Of a stretch of 64,000 bases of DNA, positions 16,842 through 25,232 are shown one piece after another. The notes under the pieces were generated by a model. The model ran no database searches, was not told the DNA's origin, and was given only the letters and a program-made list of their open reading frames with translations. Positions within the stretch are counted from its first letter, which is position 1. Every line of letters starts with the position of its first letter. The stretch comes from UBA10161 sp038891035 (lineage in GTDB: Archaea; Micrarchaeota; Micrarchaeia; Anstonellales; Anstonellaceae), in the NCBI GenBank assembly GCA_038891035.1, contig JAWAEW010000005.1:1-64000 (forward strand), read 5' to 3'. The translations under genes and the position numbers were made by a program.

Positions 16842-17663
16842 TTAAAAGCCAAAAAGGGTGGACAGCTCTGCTGCGCTTTCAATTACAAAGTTTGGTTTGT
16901 CAGATGAAGGGGCACGAAGCACATCTTCTTTTTTTGCAATTCCAGAAAGCACGAGAACAGATTTCATTCCTAGCTTGTTTGCCATCCGTATGTCAATATC
17001 CAATCTATCCCCCACAAAAACTGTCTTTTTTGGGTCGAGCTTGTGTGAAGAAAGCAGAAGATGAAGAAGATAGGGCGATGGCTTCCCGACTACAAAATCT
17101 GGCTTTCTTCCAGTAGCAAAAATAAGAGAAGCTGCAATTGCGCCACTTCCTGGTGCAGGCCCTTCTTCAGTAGGCCAGGATGGATCGTTGTTTGCAAGCA
17201 GAAAAAATGCTCCAGCATTCAGGCAAAGTGCGGCTTTTTTCAGCTTTTCATAAGTAAGATGCCTGTCAAGCCCTGAAACTACTACTTCGGCATCGATGCT
17301 TTCCGTAAGTTTTGCGCAAGCAAACGAGGAAAGTTCCTCCTTCAGGCCGCTTTCTCCAATCACAAATGCCTTCGCCCCTTTGCCGAATTTTTCAAGCACA
17401 AAATAAGCACAGCCAAAAGAAGAAGTCATTACATTGGTTTTTTGCGTAGTTATACCGAATGATGCAAGATGGGAGACCAAGGATGCTCTACTTTTTGTGC
17501 TGTTGTTTGTGAGGAAAAGGATGGGCAACTGTTTTTGCAAGTAGCTTATTTCCTGCGGAACTCCGGCAATTGGCTTCGAACCTATATAAACTACTCCATC
17601 TAAATCAAAAACTATTGCAGAAGGTTTAAGCTGCTTGTGTTGCTTTAGATTATGCTGTTGCAT
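16842..17663 (-). CDS. HAD-superfamily phosphatase, NagD/PNPase type (class IIA)
   Basis: 273 residues. Motif I AIVFDLDGVVYIG with the nucleophile Asp, motif II LFLTNNSTKS, and motifs III-IV VVGKPSPYLL and TVFVGDRLDIDIRMANK. The C2-type cap lies between motifs II and III. Members dephosphorylate small phosphorylated metabolites such as phosphoglycolate or p-nitrophenyl phosphate; the natural substrate cannot be told here. Cytoplasmic. No clear operon partner. Confidence 0.88.
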   Translation of the reverse strand: MQQHNLKQHKQLKPSAIVFDLDGVVYIGSKPIAGVPQEISYLQKQLPILFLTNNSTKSRASLVSHLASFGITTQKTNVMTSSFGCAYFVLEKFGKGAKAFVIGESGLKEELSSFACAKLTESIDAEVVVSGLDRHLTYEKLKKAALCLNAGAFFLLANNDPSWPTEEGPAPGSGAIAASLIFATGRKPDFVVGKPSPYLLHLLLSSHKLDPKKTVFVGDRLDIDIRMANKLGMKSVLVLSGIAKKEDVLRAPSSDKPNFVIESAAELSTLFGF

Positions 17664-17725
17664 TGCTTCACACTTTGCTTTTTCCTACCGCAAAACCTTT
17701 AAACCAATTTTGCTGGTGCTTGACT

Positions 17726-19306
17726 TTATCCTAGAGAATAAACGTGCTGTTTTATTTTGTATGTTTTGTCAAGTTGTTGGTTTAAGTCTGAAAGAAGCAT
17801 CTCTTTTACTTTCAGATACTGGTCTTTTGGAAGCGGGCAATTCCCTACTGCATAGGAAAGATTTTTCACATTGAAGCAGAGTATGCAATTGTGACAGTTT
17901 TCAATATTGTGGCAAAAATAGCAATCCGAGCAGCTCCTTCCGGAATCTACTTCAAAGCATCGAGACAGATTCTTTGAAAAGTAGCATTTTATGCAAAATG
18001 CCGAAGAAAGCCCACATCCGTAAGAGCCAAAAATAGCCTCTGAGTTTCTTGGCCAAAAGTTATAAGCGCAGTATTTGGCCTTTATGTTGATTACATTCAT
18101 GAAGCAGTTGGAGGAGTCTATTGAGGTTGGACAGTCTATGCAATTTTTGTTATTTCCTACTGTCCAGATTGGGCAAAAGAAAGCAATTTTGCTGATTGCA
18201 GATGCAGCATTTGAAAGGGAGATACGGTTTACTTCTTCTTTGGATATCGAAAGTTGTGCAGCGATTTCTGCCTCATGCTCAAGCAGAAGCCTTTCATTTG
18301 GAAATTTGAAAAACAATGCATAATCTGGCACCAATATCCTTTTGCCGCTGATGCAGGATTTTTCTTCCTTGAAAAGCGCGCCTTGCTCCAAAAGCCAGCT
18401 TTCATATTGCCTCATTGGGCTTCTGGGTTTGCCAAGCACTATTTTGCATGCCTCAGCAAAAACAGAACTAACAGAAGATAAATCTTTTGCTTCGGGAGCT
18501 AATTTTTGGTTTTTTTCCATTAATTTTTCCAAACCATCTCGGTTTGGTTCATGCAAAGAGGCGATCTCAAACAAAGATGGAAGGCTTTTTGTCTCAGAAA
18601 GCCAATCGCGCATTTCTTCGAGCAGCTTGGCTTTGATTTTGTAATATTCATCTTTTGTAAGCTGGAGATTTCCTATGCAGTAGCTTTTGTTTTTCAGCCC
18701 AAAGCAAAAAATACATTCTCTGCATCCTGAAAGACTGTGAGAAAAGTAAATGTCGGATGAGTAATCAACCTTGTGCACTTCCATTGTCCTCTGGCAAAGA
18801 TAATTGTTTGAGCGTATTCCAAAAGAGGAGGAGGCACATTGGCAGCCAAAAAGGCATTCTGAATAAAGGCAGTGTGTCGAATAAGCGACATATTTGGATT
18901 CGAAAATCTGCTCAGAACGATACACAAAATGAGAATCTACTACATAAGTTGATGATTCTACTTGGTTGCAATTGCCAAGTACAATACTTCCAGCATATAC
19001 GATATTTTCTTTTACTGCTTCAATAAGTGAGTCCAGATCTTTGCACTTGTTTATTGAAATGGATGGGCTTCTTGCATCAAAATTTATGTCTTCAAATGCA
19101 ATCCACTTCGAGCCCAAGTATGGTATTGCGCCATATACTGCAGTCTTTCCATTTACTTGCCTTTCCAGCGAAGGCCTCTTAAAGGATGAAAGCCATTCTG
19201 AAAAATCTTCAAGTTCACCTACTTCTCCTCCAAGAAGCACCTTGCAAGTCTCTTTCCATTTCTTGTTCAAATGAGAATATAATTTGCTTTTTAGCTCATT
19301 TTGCAT
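17726..19306 (-). CDS. Cys-rich double-module protein, copy A
   Basis: 526 residues from the ATG at 19306; the frame upstream of that runs over the divergent promoter. Two similar modules (about 1-265 and 266-526). Each has an N-terminal segment (KKWKETCKVLLGGEVGELEDF; FAEACKIVLGK...RQYESWL), then a Cys/aromatic repeat region with 10-20 residue periodicity, and a closing signature CxxCxFCFxxKNxxYxIGNxxLxKxxYxxIKxxLL (IFCFGLKNKSYCIGN; ILCFNVKNLSYAVGN). The Cys pairs suggest zinc or Fe-S binding on a beta-helix-like solenoid. No signal peptide or membrane segment, so cytoplasmic. Paralogs lie at 29161-30717 and 34465-36051. Transcribed away from a TrmB regulator 57 bp upstream. Function unknown. 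Confidence 0.8.
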   Translation of the reverse strand: MQNELKSKLYSHLNKKWKETCKVLLGGEVGELEDFSEWLSSFKRPSLERQVNGKTAVYGAIPYLGSKWIAFEDINFDARSPSISINKCKDLDSLIEAVKENIVYAGSIVLGNCNQVESSTYVVDSHFVYRSEQIFESKYVAYSTHCLYSECLFGCQCASSSFGIRSNNYLCQRTMEVHKVDYSSDIYFSHSLSGCRECIFCFGLKNKSYCIGNLQLTKDEYYKIKAKLLEEMRDWLSETKSLPSLFEIASLHEPNRDGLEKLMEKNQKLAPEAKDLSSVSSVFAEACKIVLGKPRSPMRQYESWLLEQGALFKEEKSCISGKRILVPDYALFFKFPNERLLLEHEAEIAAQLSISKEEVNRISLSNAASAISKIAFFCPIWTVGNNKNCIDCPTSIDSSNCFMNVINIKAKYCAYNFWPRNSEAIFGSYGCGLSSAFCIKCYFSKNLSRCFEVDSGRSCSDCYFCHNIENCHNCILCFNVKNLSYAVGNCPLPKDQYLKVKEMLLSDLNQQLDKTYKIKQHVYSLG

Positions 19307-19340
19307 GTGACAAGTTGTTTGATAGTTAGAATTTAATAAG

Positions 19341-19364
19341 TAGTAGTCTAGTATAATACTACTA
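19341..19364. promoter_or_regulatory. Inverted repeat overlapping the TrmB gene start, candidate operator
   Basis: Seven-base arms TAGTAGT and ACTACTA are separated by 10 bp and end on the first base of the TrmB-family start codon. A TATA-like ATTTAATAA (19331-19339) lies about 25 bp before the ATG, so the repeat would straddle the transcription start. It lies in the 57-bp gap shared with Cys-rich copy A. Confidence 0.5.
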
Positions 19365-20119
19365 TGGAGGAAAAGGCTTACCAAAATCTTGAAAGACGCA
19401 TTTGCGATGCAGGACTAAGCATGATGGAAAGCCGTACTTATCTTGCACTAGTCCAGCTTGGCCCTTCCCCTGCGTCTTCTATAATTAGGCTTGCTGGAAT
19501 GCATAAGGCTACAGTTTATCAGGCACTTCAGTCGCTGATAGAAAAGGGGCTTGTCTCGTTTACAATTGAAGGTAAAAGGAAAGTTTTTCGCCCTGCTGAA
19601 CCAAGACTCCTTCTGGAGAAGCTTGCCGAAAAAGAGTCCTCTCTGGAGCAAGCCCTTCCTGACCTTGAAAGGATTTACAAAGCACATTCACTTGGAAAAC
19701 AGCAAGTGAGCGTATATGTTGGGAAAGAAGGGATTAGGTCTGTGTTGAATTCCATGATAAGAGAGATTGGGCCTGGCGGGTTTTATTGTGATTTTGGAGT
19801 GTCTGGCCTTTTTAGGAAGGTGATGGGCTCATATTTTACATTATGGCAAAAACTCAAGCGCAAAAAGAAGATAACATCATATGTCATTTTCAACGAGAAG
19901 CTGAGAAAGGACAAGGAATTTTTCAAAGAATATTTTGGCAAAGCAAGATTTTATCCTGAAAAGTACGAAAGCTTGACAGACACTATGATTTACAATGACA
20001 CTGTAATACTGCTTATCTGGACTGCAAAGCCTCCGCTTGCGATTGTGATAAAAAGTAAGGAAAATGCAAAAAGCTACCTCAATCAATTCTGGCTGATGTG
20101 GGAAAAGGCTAAGCCTTAA
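19364..20119 (+). CDS. TrmB-family transcriptional regulator
   Basis: 251 residues. N-terminal winged helix: LSMMESRTYLALVQLGPSPASS, IIRLAGMHKATVYQALQSLIEKGLV (about 18-67), then the wing and a short coiled coil (about 78-105). The C-terminal half (about 115-250) has the effector-domain pattern of the TrmB family. Archaeal TrmB proteins control sugar uptake and central carbon genes in response to bound sugars. Here the target is likely the divergent Cys-rich gene and itself, because a palindrome overlaps the start. No sugar transporter is nearby. Confidence 0.85.
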   Translation: MEEKAYQNLERRICDAGLSMMESRTYLALVQLGPSPASSIIRLAGMHKATVYQALQSLIEKGLVSFTIEGKRKVFRPAEPRLLLEKLAEKESSLEQALPDLERIYKAHSLGKQQVSVYVGKEGIRSVLNSMIREIGPGGFYCDFGVSGLFRKVMGSYFTLWQKLKRKKKITSYVIFNEKLRKDKEFFKEYFGKARFYPEKYESLTDTMIYNDTVILLIWTAKPPLAIVIKSKENAKSYLNQFWLMWEKAKP

Positions 20120-20185
20120 GCAGACTAATTGTGCAGGACTAAACTTCTGCGTTAGAATATTAACACTTATTTCCAAAAAATAAGC

Positions 20186-21886
20186 ATGGCTCCTCTAAAA
20201 GAGATAATCAGAAAGCACACACTGAAAAATGCGTATGACCACGGTCAGGCTATTCCATCAAAAGTTATAGGGAAGGTTCTTGGGGAGTGGCCGCAAGCAA
20301 AAGAAGACTTGAAAGCTACGATGAAGATGATTGAAGAAGAAACAGCAAGAGTAAATGCTCTTTCAAAAGAGCAGATTGAAGAGGAGCTTGCTCAATTCTC
20401 CTTTGAAGAAAAGGTTGAGCAAAAAAAAGAGCTTACATTGCCTGAGGCAAAACAAGGGCAGGTAGTGACTCGATTCCCTCCAGAGCCTTCAGGATACCCA
20501 CATATCGGACATGCCAAAGCCGCTTGGCTGGATTTCGAATGCGCGATGAAATACGAAGGAAAGATGATATTAAGGTTTGATGATACCAATCCAGAAAAGG
20601 AAAAGCAGGAATTTGTAGATGCAATAAAGGAAGGACTTTCATGGCTTGGAATAAGATGGCACATGGAAACTTACACCTCGGACTATATGGAACTGCTTTA
20701 CGGATATGCAGAAAAACTTCTTGAAACAAGGAAAGCCTATGTTTGCAGCTGTAGCCCACAAGAGATAAAGAAAGGAAGAGAAGCAGGGCAAGAATGCGCC
20801 TGTAGGGGCAGAACTGCTAATGAGAATTTGAGGTTATTTGAGCAGATGAAGATTGGCGATTTGGAGGAGGGAGCAGCAATCGTCCGCTTCATGGGCGACA
20901 TGAAATCTGAAAATACCGTAATGAGGGACCCGACTCTACTCAGAATAGTAAAAACATCGCACTACAGACAAAAAACAAAATACTGCTGCTGGCCTTCTTA
21001 TGACTTTTCAGCGCCGATACTTGACTCAGTAGAAGGAGTAACACATGCAATGCGCACCAAAGAATACGAATTGAGAGATGCGCTTTATTTTGCAATCCTG
21101 GAAGCACTTGCTCTTCGCAAGCCGCATATGATAGAATTTGCAAGGCTGGAGATAAAAAATGCTCCAGTCTCAAAGAGGCTGATACTGCCGCTGGTCCAAG
21201 AAGGGAAAGTGGATGGGTTTTCTGACCCGCGCCTGCCAACCTTGGCAGGATTAAAAAGGCGAGGAATTTTGCCTGAGGCGATAAAGGAATTTGTGCTTGA
21301 GTTTGGACTGTCGAAAGTGGAAAGCAAGCCAGGGTATGACAAGCTTCTTTGGTACAACAGAAAATATCTGGACAATAAGGCGATCAGAAGGTTTTTCGTG
21401 CCTGCACCGGTTCGGCTGGTTGTAGAGGGTGCGACCCCACAAGGAGTCTCACTTAGGAACCACCCCAATCTTGATCTTGGCAAGCGCACTATGATAGCAG
21501 GCAAAGAATTTTACATTGCTGGACAGGATGCATCATCAATTGCTGAAGGAGAGGTTTTCCGCCTTAAAGAACTTTACAACGTAAAGCTTGTATCAAAAAC
21601 AAAAGATGGTCTGCTTGCCTCCTTCGTCAGCCAGGAAGGCGCTGTTGAGAAAAAAATCCAGTGGGTTCCTGCTGAGGGGGCAGTCAGCTGCACTGTCTAC
21701 AAGCCTGGAAAGCTTTTAGACGAAAATGGCCAGTTCAACCCAAAAAGCATGCTACAGGAGGAAGGCTATTGCGAGCCTTCGTGCATCAATCTTGCAGAAG
21801 GATCAGTTGTGCAGTTTGAAAGATATGGCTACTGTAGGCTAGATAGGAAAGAAGCTAGCAATCTGGTTTTCATATTCTCATGCTGA
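20186..21886 (+). CDS. gltX: Glutamyl-tRNA synthetase, archaeal type
   Basis: 566 residues. Class I synthetase charging tRNA-Glu. The archaeal N-terminal extension (about 1-95) precedes the catalytic core. The HIGH motif is in FPPEPSGYPHIGHAKAAW; the KMSKS counterpart is APVSKRLILPLV. RFDDTNPEKEK and the anticodon-binding beta-barrels follow (LDLGKRTMIAGKEFY). The C-terminal beta domain is archaeal/eukaryotic-like. TATA-like AATATTAACA lies upstream without a strong ribosome site. A tRNA-Gln gene is at 56935-57007; whether this enzyme is discriminating cannot be told. Confidence 0.95.
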   Translation: MAPLKEIIRKHTLKNAYDHGQAIPSKVIGKVLGEWPQAKEDLKATMKMIEEETARVNALSKEQIEEELAQFSFEEKVEQKKELTLPEAKQGQVVTRFPPEPSGYPHIGHAKAAWLDFECAMKYEGKMILRFDDTNPEKEKQEFVDAIKEGLSWLGIRWHMETYTSDYMELLYGYAEKLLETRKAYVCSCSPQEIKKGREAGQECACRGRTANENLRLFEQMKIGDLEEGAAIVRFMGDMKSENTVMRDPTLLRIVKTSHYRQKTKYCCWPSYDFSAPILDSVEGVTHAMRTKEYELRDALYFAILEALALRKPHMIEFARLEIKNAPVSKRLILPLVQEGKVDGFSDPRLPTLAGLKRRGILPEAIKEFVLEFGLSKVESKPGYDKLLWYNRKYLDNKAIRRFFVPAPVRLVVEGATPQGVSLRNHPNLDLGKRTMIAGKEFYIAGQDASSIAEGEVFRLKELYNVKLVSKTKDGLLASFVSQEGAVEKKIQWVPAEGAVSCTVYKPGKLLDENGQFNPKSMLQEEGYCEPSCINLAEGSVVQFERYGYCRLDRKEASNLVFIFSC

Positions 21887-21966
21887 GCTTCTGCAAAAAA
21901 CAAATAACTCAAATATGAGTAATAAAGATAAAAACAGCCAGTTCGGAGTTTGAGATGGTGGTTTGG

Positions 21967-22404
21967 ATGCTTGCTGAAAATCAAAAGGTCCCAGAATTCT
22001 CTTTACCTGACCCAACAGGAAAAGACATACGGCTTTCTGATTTCAAAGGAAAAGTGGTTGTTTTGTACTTTTATCCAAAGGACGACACTCCTGGCTGCAC
22101 CACTGAGGCTTGTAATTTCAGGGACATATACAGTGAGCTTAAGAGTTTGGGGGCCGAAGTGGTTGGAGTTTCTCCAGACAGCCCGAAATCTCATTCTGCA
22201 TTTGCGTCCAAATACGGCCTTCCTTTCCTACTACTTTCTGACCAGAAAAAAGAGGTTGCAAAGCTTTTTGGAGCGCTCAAGGATGACGGCTCGATCCTTC
22301 GCTCCACTTTTATAATAGACAAGGAAGGGAGGTTGAAGAAGGCATTCTTTGGGGTGGATCCTGCAAAGCACCATCAAGAGGTACTGAAATTTTTGAGAGA
22401 ATGA
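21967..22404 (+). CDS. bcp: Peroxiredoxin, Bcp/PrxQ type
   Basis: 145 residues from ATG 21967, with GGTGG five nt upstream; an ATG at 21955 gives four more residues. Thioredoxin-fold peroxidase that reduces H2O2 and organic hydroperoxides. Active site TPGCTTEACNFRD has the peroxidatic Cys and a resolving Cys five residues later, the atypical two-Cys PrxQ arrangement. Conserved PKDDTPG and ILRSTFIIDKEG are present. Cytoplasmic; its reductant would be a thioredoxin not seen in this window. Confidence 0.93.
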   Translation: MLAENQKVPEFSLPDPTGKDIRLSDFKGKVVVLYFYPKDDTPGCTTEACNFRDIYSELKSLGAEVVGVSPDSPKSHSAFASKYGLPFLLLSDQKKEVAKLFGALKDDGSILRSTFIIDKEGRLKKAFFGVDPAKHHQEVLKFLRE

Positions 22405-22405
22405 G

Positions 22406-22870
22406 TCATTTTTGCTGTGCGACTATTACTATATCAGCAGTATTTCGCAGAGCAACCGAAAAGCCAGGCTCGCTTCCGATTACAATTGTCTCTTTTCCGA
22501 GCTCTTTTGCCTTTACAAGCACTGGCCTAAAATCTATATCGCGTGTCATCAGAGCAATTGCCTGGATGTGTGGATTATAAACTTGAACCATCGCTTCTAC
22601 TGCCATAGTTACATCGACATCACCAGTAGTTACTACTGGCTCATAGCCCTGATTGGTCATTGCCTCAATCAGTTTATCTGAGGCGTACTGGTCAAGAAAA
22701 ATCTTGGCCACTTTTATTTGTCCATACTGTTCGACTGCCTTTTTTACTTGCACTAAATCCAATCGGACATCCTTGCGAATCACATTCGGTCCATCAATAA
22801 AAAGGGCGATGTTTTTGTCTTTTTTCTTTTTTTGCAGCATGGATTTGATTTTGTCCAGCATGCTTGCCAT
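22406..22870 (-). CDS. NYN-domain (LabA-like) ribonuclease
   Basis: 154 residues; GGTGA lies 4 nt before the ATG. PIN-like NYN fold. Visible acidic catalytic positions: IALFIDGPNVIR, TTGDVDVTMAVEAM, and LMTRDIDFRPVLVKAKELGKE. The archaeal stand-alone form of this length is widespread. Predicted metal-dependent RNase. TatD lies just upstream on the same strand, 4 bp away, so they are probably co-transcribed. Confidence 0.87.
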   Translation of the reverse strand: MASMLDKIKSMLQKKKKDKNIALFIDGPNVIRKDVRLDLVQVKKAVEQYGQIKVAKIFLDQYASDKLIEAMTNQGYEPVVTTGDVDVTMAVEAMVQVYNPHIQAIALMTRDIDFRPVLVKAKELGKETIVIGSEPGFSVALRNTADIVIVAQQK

Positions 22871-22874
22871 ACCA

Positions 22875-23609
22875 TCACCTTTTTCCTATATTGAAAAATG
22901 AAATTGTATTGAATAAAGTTCGGTATTTTGCTTCTTCAACCGACCAATTCTTTGCCTCTGCAATTAGCTTTATTGACTCAAATGTGTCAGATGGGGATTT
23001 GCCAATTGCAGGCGCATCAGATTCTGCCAATATGCGCTCTGGAGGAATTAGAGAAATCAGTTCTTTTCTCCTACCACTTCTCAGTGGAGGCACAGAGATC
23101 CAGCCATTTTTAGAAGTAGCTTGGGCTGCAGTTGCGGCATCTCCTGAAAAGCAGTGCAAAAGGTAGTGAAGGTTGAAGTTTTCTAAGATTTCCACGCACT
23201 CTTTTTCAGCCTGCCTGCTGTGCACCACTACAGGAAGCCCTAGCCTTTCTGCAAGCTGAAGCTGAGATATGAAGCACTCGTGCTGTAAGTACTTTTCTTC
23301 TTCTGTTTTGCCCCAATAGTAATCCAGTCCAATTTCACCTATGCCTACAAGCTTGCCGGCAGGGGCAATTTCCTTTTCTATTGCCTCCTCCCACTCAACA
23401 AGCGAAACCTTTATCTGCTTGTGTCTGATTGCCTCCTGCGGCGAGATTCCAGCACAGATATACACGTTTGGATGCTCTTGAGCTATTTTGGCATTTCTTA
23501 AGTTGGTCTGATGAGAGGTGCCACAGCTAATAATCAAAATATCTGGAGGGATGGGACCACTGCAGGATTCTACATGGCAGTGCGCATCTGCAAAGGTGTA
23601 ACCTTCCAT
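22875..23609 (-). CDS. TatD-family metal-dependent hydrolase
   Basis: 244 residues. TIM-barrel amidohydrolase; family members are DNases. Metal ligands visible in order: FADAHCH, GEIGLDYY, VVVHSRQA, LLHCFSG, ESDAP. Length is near standard. The middle of a three-gene minus run with the 3-TM protein upstream (7 bp) and the NYN nuclease downstream (4 bp). Substrate unproven. Confidence 0.88.
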   Translation of the reverse strand: MEGYTFADAHCHVESCSGPIPPDILIISCGTSHQTNLRNAKIAQEHPNVYICAGISPQEAIRHKQIKVSLVEWEEAIEKEIAPAGKLVGIGEIGLDYYWGKTEEEKYLQHECFISQLQLAERLGLPVVVHSRQAEKECVEILENFNLHYLLHCFSGDAATAAQATSKNGWISVPPLRSGRRKELISLIPPERILAESDAPAIGKSPSDTFESIKLIAEAKNWSVEEAKYRTLFNTISFFNIGKR

Positions 23610-23616
23610 TCAATCA

Positions 23617-23964
23617 CTACTCTACATCAGAAAGCCTTGCCCTGATTCTCTTTTTCACTAGATGATCATGCGCAAGCATTCCATGGCGTATCTTTCGAAT
23701 TGCCAGGAGCAAAAGCAGAAGGAAAACGAAAAAAAATGTAGAATCAACCAGGCGCTGGCTTTCTTGCTCAAGCAACCTGAAGGTAGAAGCAAACTCTGCA
23801 GTGAAGAAGAGCAGCAAGGCTGCCACCATTATCTGAAATGTCTTTGAAAAGGAGCTGCTTCGATCCCTCCAATACATAGGAACAATTGTCCAAATCAAAT
23901 AGGCTGCCACTGCAAGATTGGCAATGCGTATCAAAAGCTCAAGAACGCTTAAATAGTCGGTCAT
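23617..23964 (-). CDS. Small three-TM membrane protein
   Basis: 115 residues. Three hydrophobic helices (about 10-28, 43-62, 75-91) separated by short loops (MYWRDRSSS; EQESQRLVD), and a basic cytosolic tail KKRIRARLSDVE. I do not recognise the family. It precedes tatD by 7 bp on the same strand. Confidence 0.65.
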   Translation of the reverse strand: MTDYLSVLELLIRIANLAVAAYLIWTIVPMYWRDRSSSFSKTFQIMVAALLLFFTAEFASTFRLLEQESQRLVDSTFFFVFLLLLLLAIRKIRHGMLAHDHLVKKRIRARLSDVE

Positions 23965-24014
23965 AATCAGAATTTGCTTTTATCCCTTATATTCTTATCT
24001 GCTCAAACTGCTTC

Positions 24015-24548
24015 ATGAGGCTTTTTGTTGCAATTAGAGTGCCAAAGGATGCATTGCCTCAAATCCAAAGAGTATCTGCCCCGCTTGAAGGCGCACTTGG
24101 AGTAAAAATGACAAAGCCTGAAAATCTGCACATTACTCTTCGGTTCATAGGAGAAGTAGAAACCCAACAGGCAGAAAAGATAGCTGAGGCTTTAAACCGG
24201 ATTGAGTTTGAGCCTTTCGAAGTTAAGCTTTTCTTAGCAGGGGCATTTCCAAACAGACATTTTCCAAGAGCAATATGGATAGGTGGAAGCAGCCAGGAAG
24301 CAAGCCAACTTGCATCAAAGATTGACTCAGTCTTGTCCTTTCTGAAGCTTCCGCAAGAGGAATTCAGACTGCATCTGACTGTTGCGCGTGCCCCGAAAAG
24401 TGCTGCGGATATAGATGACTTCCTCAACCAGCCACCGTTTTGCATTTCCTTTCCAGTAGATGCATTCTTTTTGATAAGAAGTAGACTTACACCGGAAGGC
24501 CCAATCTACGAAGATATAAAAAAATACAGTGCCAACAAGCCTGCGTGA
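24015..24548 (+). CDS. thpR: RNA 2',3'-cyclic phosphodiesterase (2'-5' RNA ligase family)
   Basis: 177 residues. 2H phosphoesterase. Both catalytic HxTx motifs are present: LHITLRF (about 39-42) and LHLTVAR (about 119-122). It hydrolyses 2',3'-cyclic phosphate RNA ends and can ligate tRNA halves in vitro; tRNA splicing in this organism makes such ends. The next gene starts 4 bp after the stop. Confidence 0.9.
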   Translation: MRLFVAIRVPKDALPQIQRVSAPLEGALGVKMTKPENLHITLRFIGEVETQQAEKIAEALNRIEFEPFEVKLFLAGAFPNRHFPRAIWIGGSSQEASQLASKIDSVLSFLKLPQEEFRLHLTVARAPKSAADIDDFLNQPPFCISFPVDAFFLIRSRLTPEGPIYEDIKKYSANKPA

Positions 24549-24552
24549 TGCC

Positions 24553-25185
24553 ATGAGGCAAATAAAGATAGTTCCAGCGATTCTTTCCAAGACAAAGGAG
24601 GACTTTCAAGACAAGCTTAAGAGGGTGCAGTCCTTTGTGGATATGGTTCAAGTGGATGTAATGGATGGTGTTTTTGTCCCAAACAAGACTTTGGAACCTG
24701 AATTTTTTCCTAACTTTCCAAAAGGGATGAAGGTTGAATACCATCTAATGGTAAATTCTCCTTTGGAGTATGTCAAAAGGATCGGGCACAAAAAAGCAAT
24801 ATACGAGCTTCATGTAGAAGCCTTGACGGATATAAATAAGGCAATAAAGGAGGTGAGGGGAATGGGAGGAGATGTGGCCCTTGCTATTTCTCCAGATACC
24901 CCCTCCTCTACAGTTGAGCCTTATCTGGACCAAATTACGCATGTACTTGTTATGACTGTTTACCCTGGCTTTTCTGGGCAGAAATATCTGCAAACGATGG
25001 AAGATAAGATAATGAGGCTTGCCAGGTTAGGCGCAATTGTTGAAATAGATGGTGGTGTTGAAGTCGGAGTGGTAAAAAGAGCGGCAGCAGCAGGTGCAAC
25101 CATGTTCGCAGCAGCCTCTGCAATATTTTCCAAAGGAGACGTAAAGCGCGCCATAGATGAGCTTATGCAGGATGCCCAAATTTAG
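24553..25185 (+). CDS. Ribulose-phosphate 3-epimerase family protein with altered metal site
   Basis: 210 residues from ATG 24553; family similarity starts with IKIVPAILS. TIM barrel interconverting ribulose-5-P and xylulose-5-P. Recognisable: VQVDVMDGVFVPNKT, YHLMV, MTVYPGFSGQ, VEIDGGV. One usual metal ligand is changed: the His before 'xDVMDG' is Gln (MVQVDVMDG); the other His (YHLM) and both Asp residues are kept. It opens a pentose phosphate cluster with TktN, TktC and Tal, which supports the epimerase role. The His-to-Gln change leaves activity uncertain. Confidence 0.8.
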   Translation: MRQIKIVPAILSKTKEDFQDKLKRVQSFVDMVQVDVMDGVFVPNKTLEPEFFPNFPKGMKVEYHLMVNSPLEYVKRIGHKKAIYELHVEALTDINKAIKEVRGMGGDVALAISPDTPSSTVEPYLDQITHVLVMTVYPGFSGQKYLQTMEDKIMRLARLGAIVEIDGGVEVGVVKRAAAAGATMFAAASAIFSKGDVKRAIDELMQDAQI

Positions 25186-25232
25186 CTTTAATTTTAAAGT
25201 TTGCCTTGCAAAGTTTGAATGGGGGCATTTTT

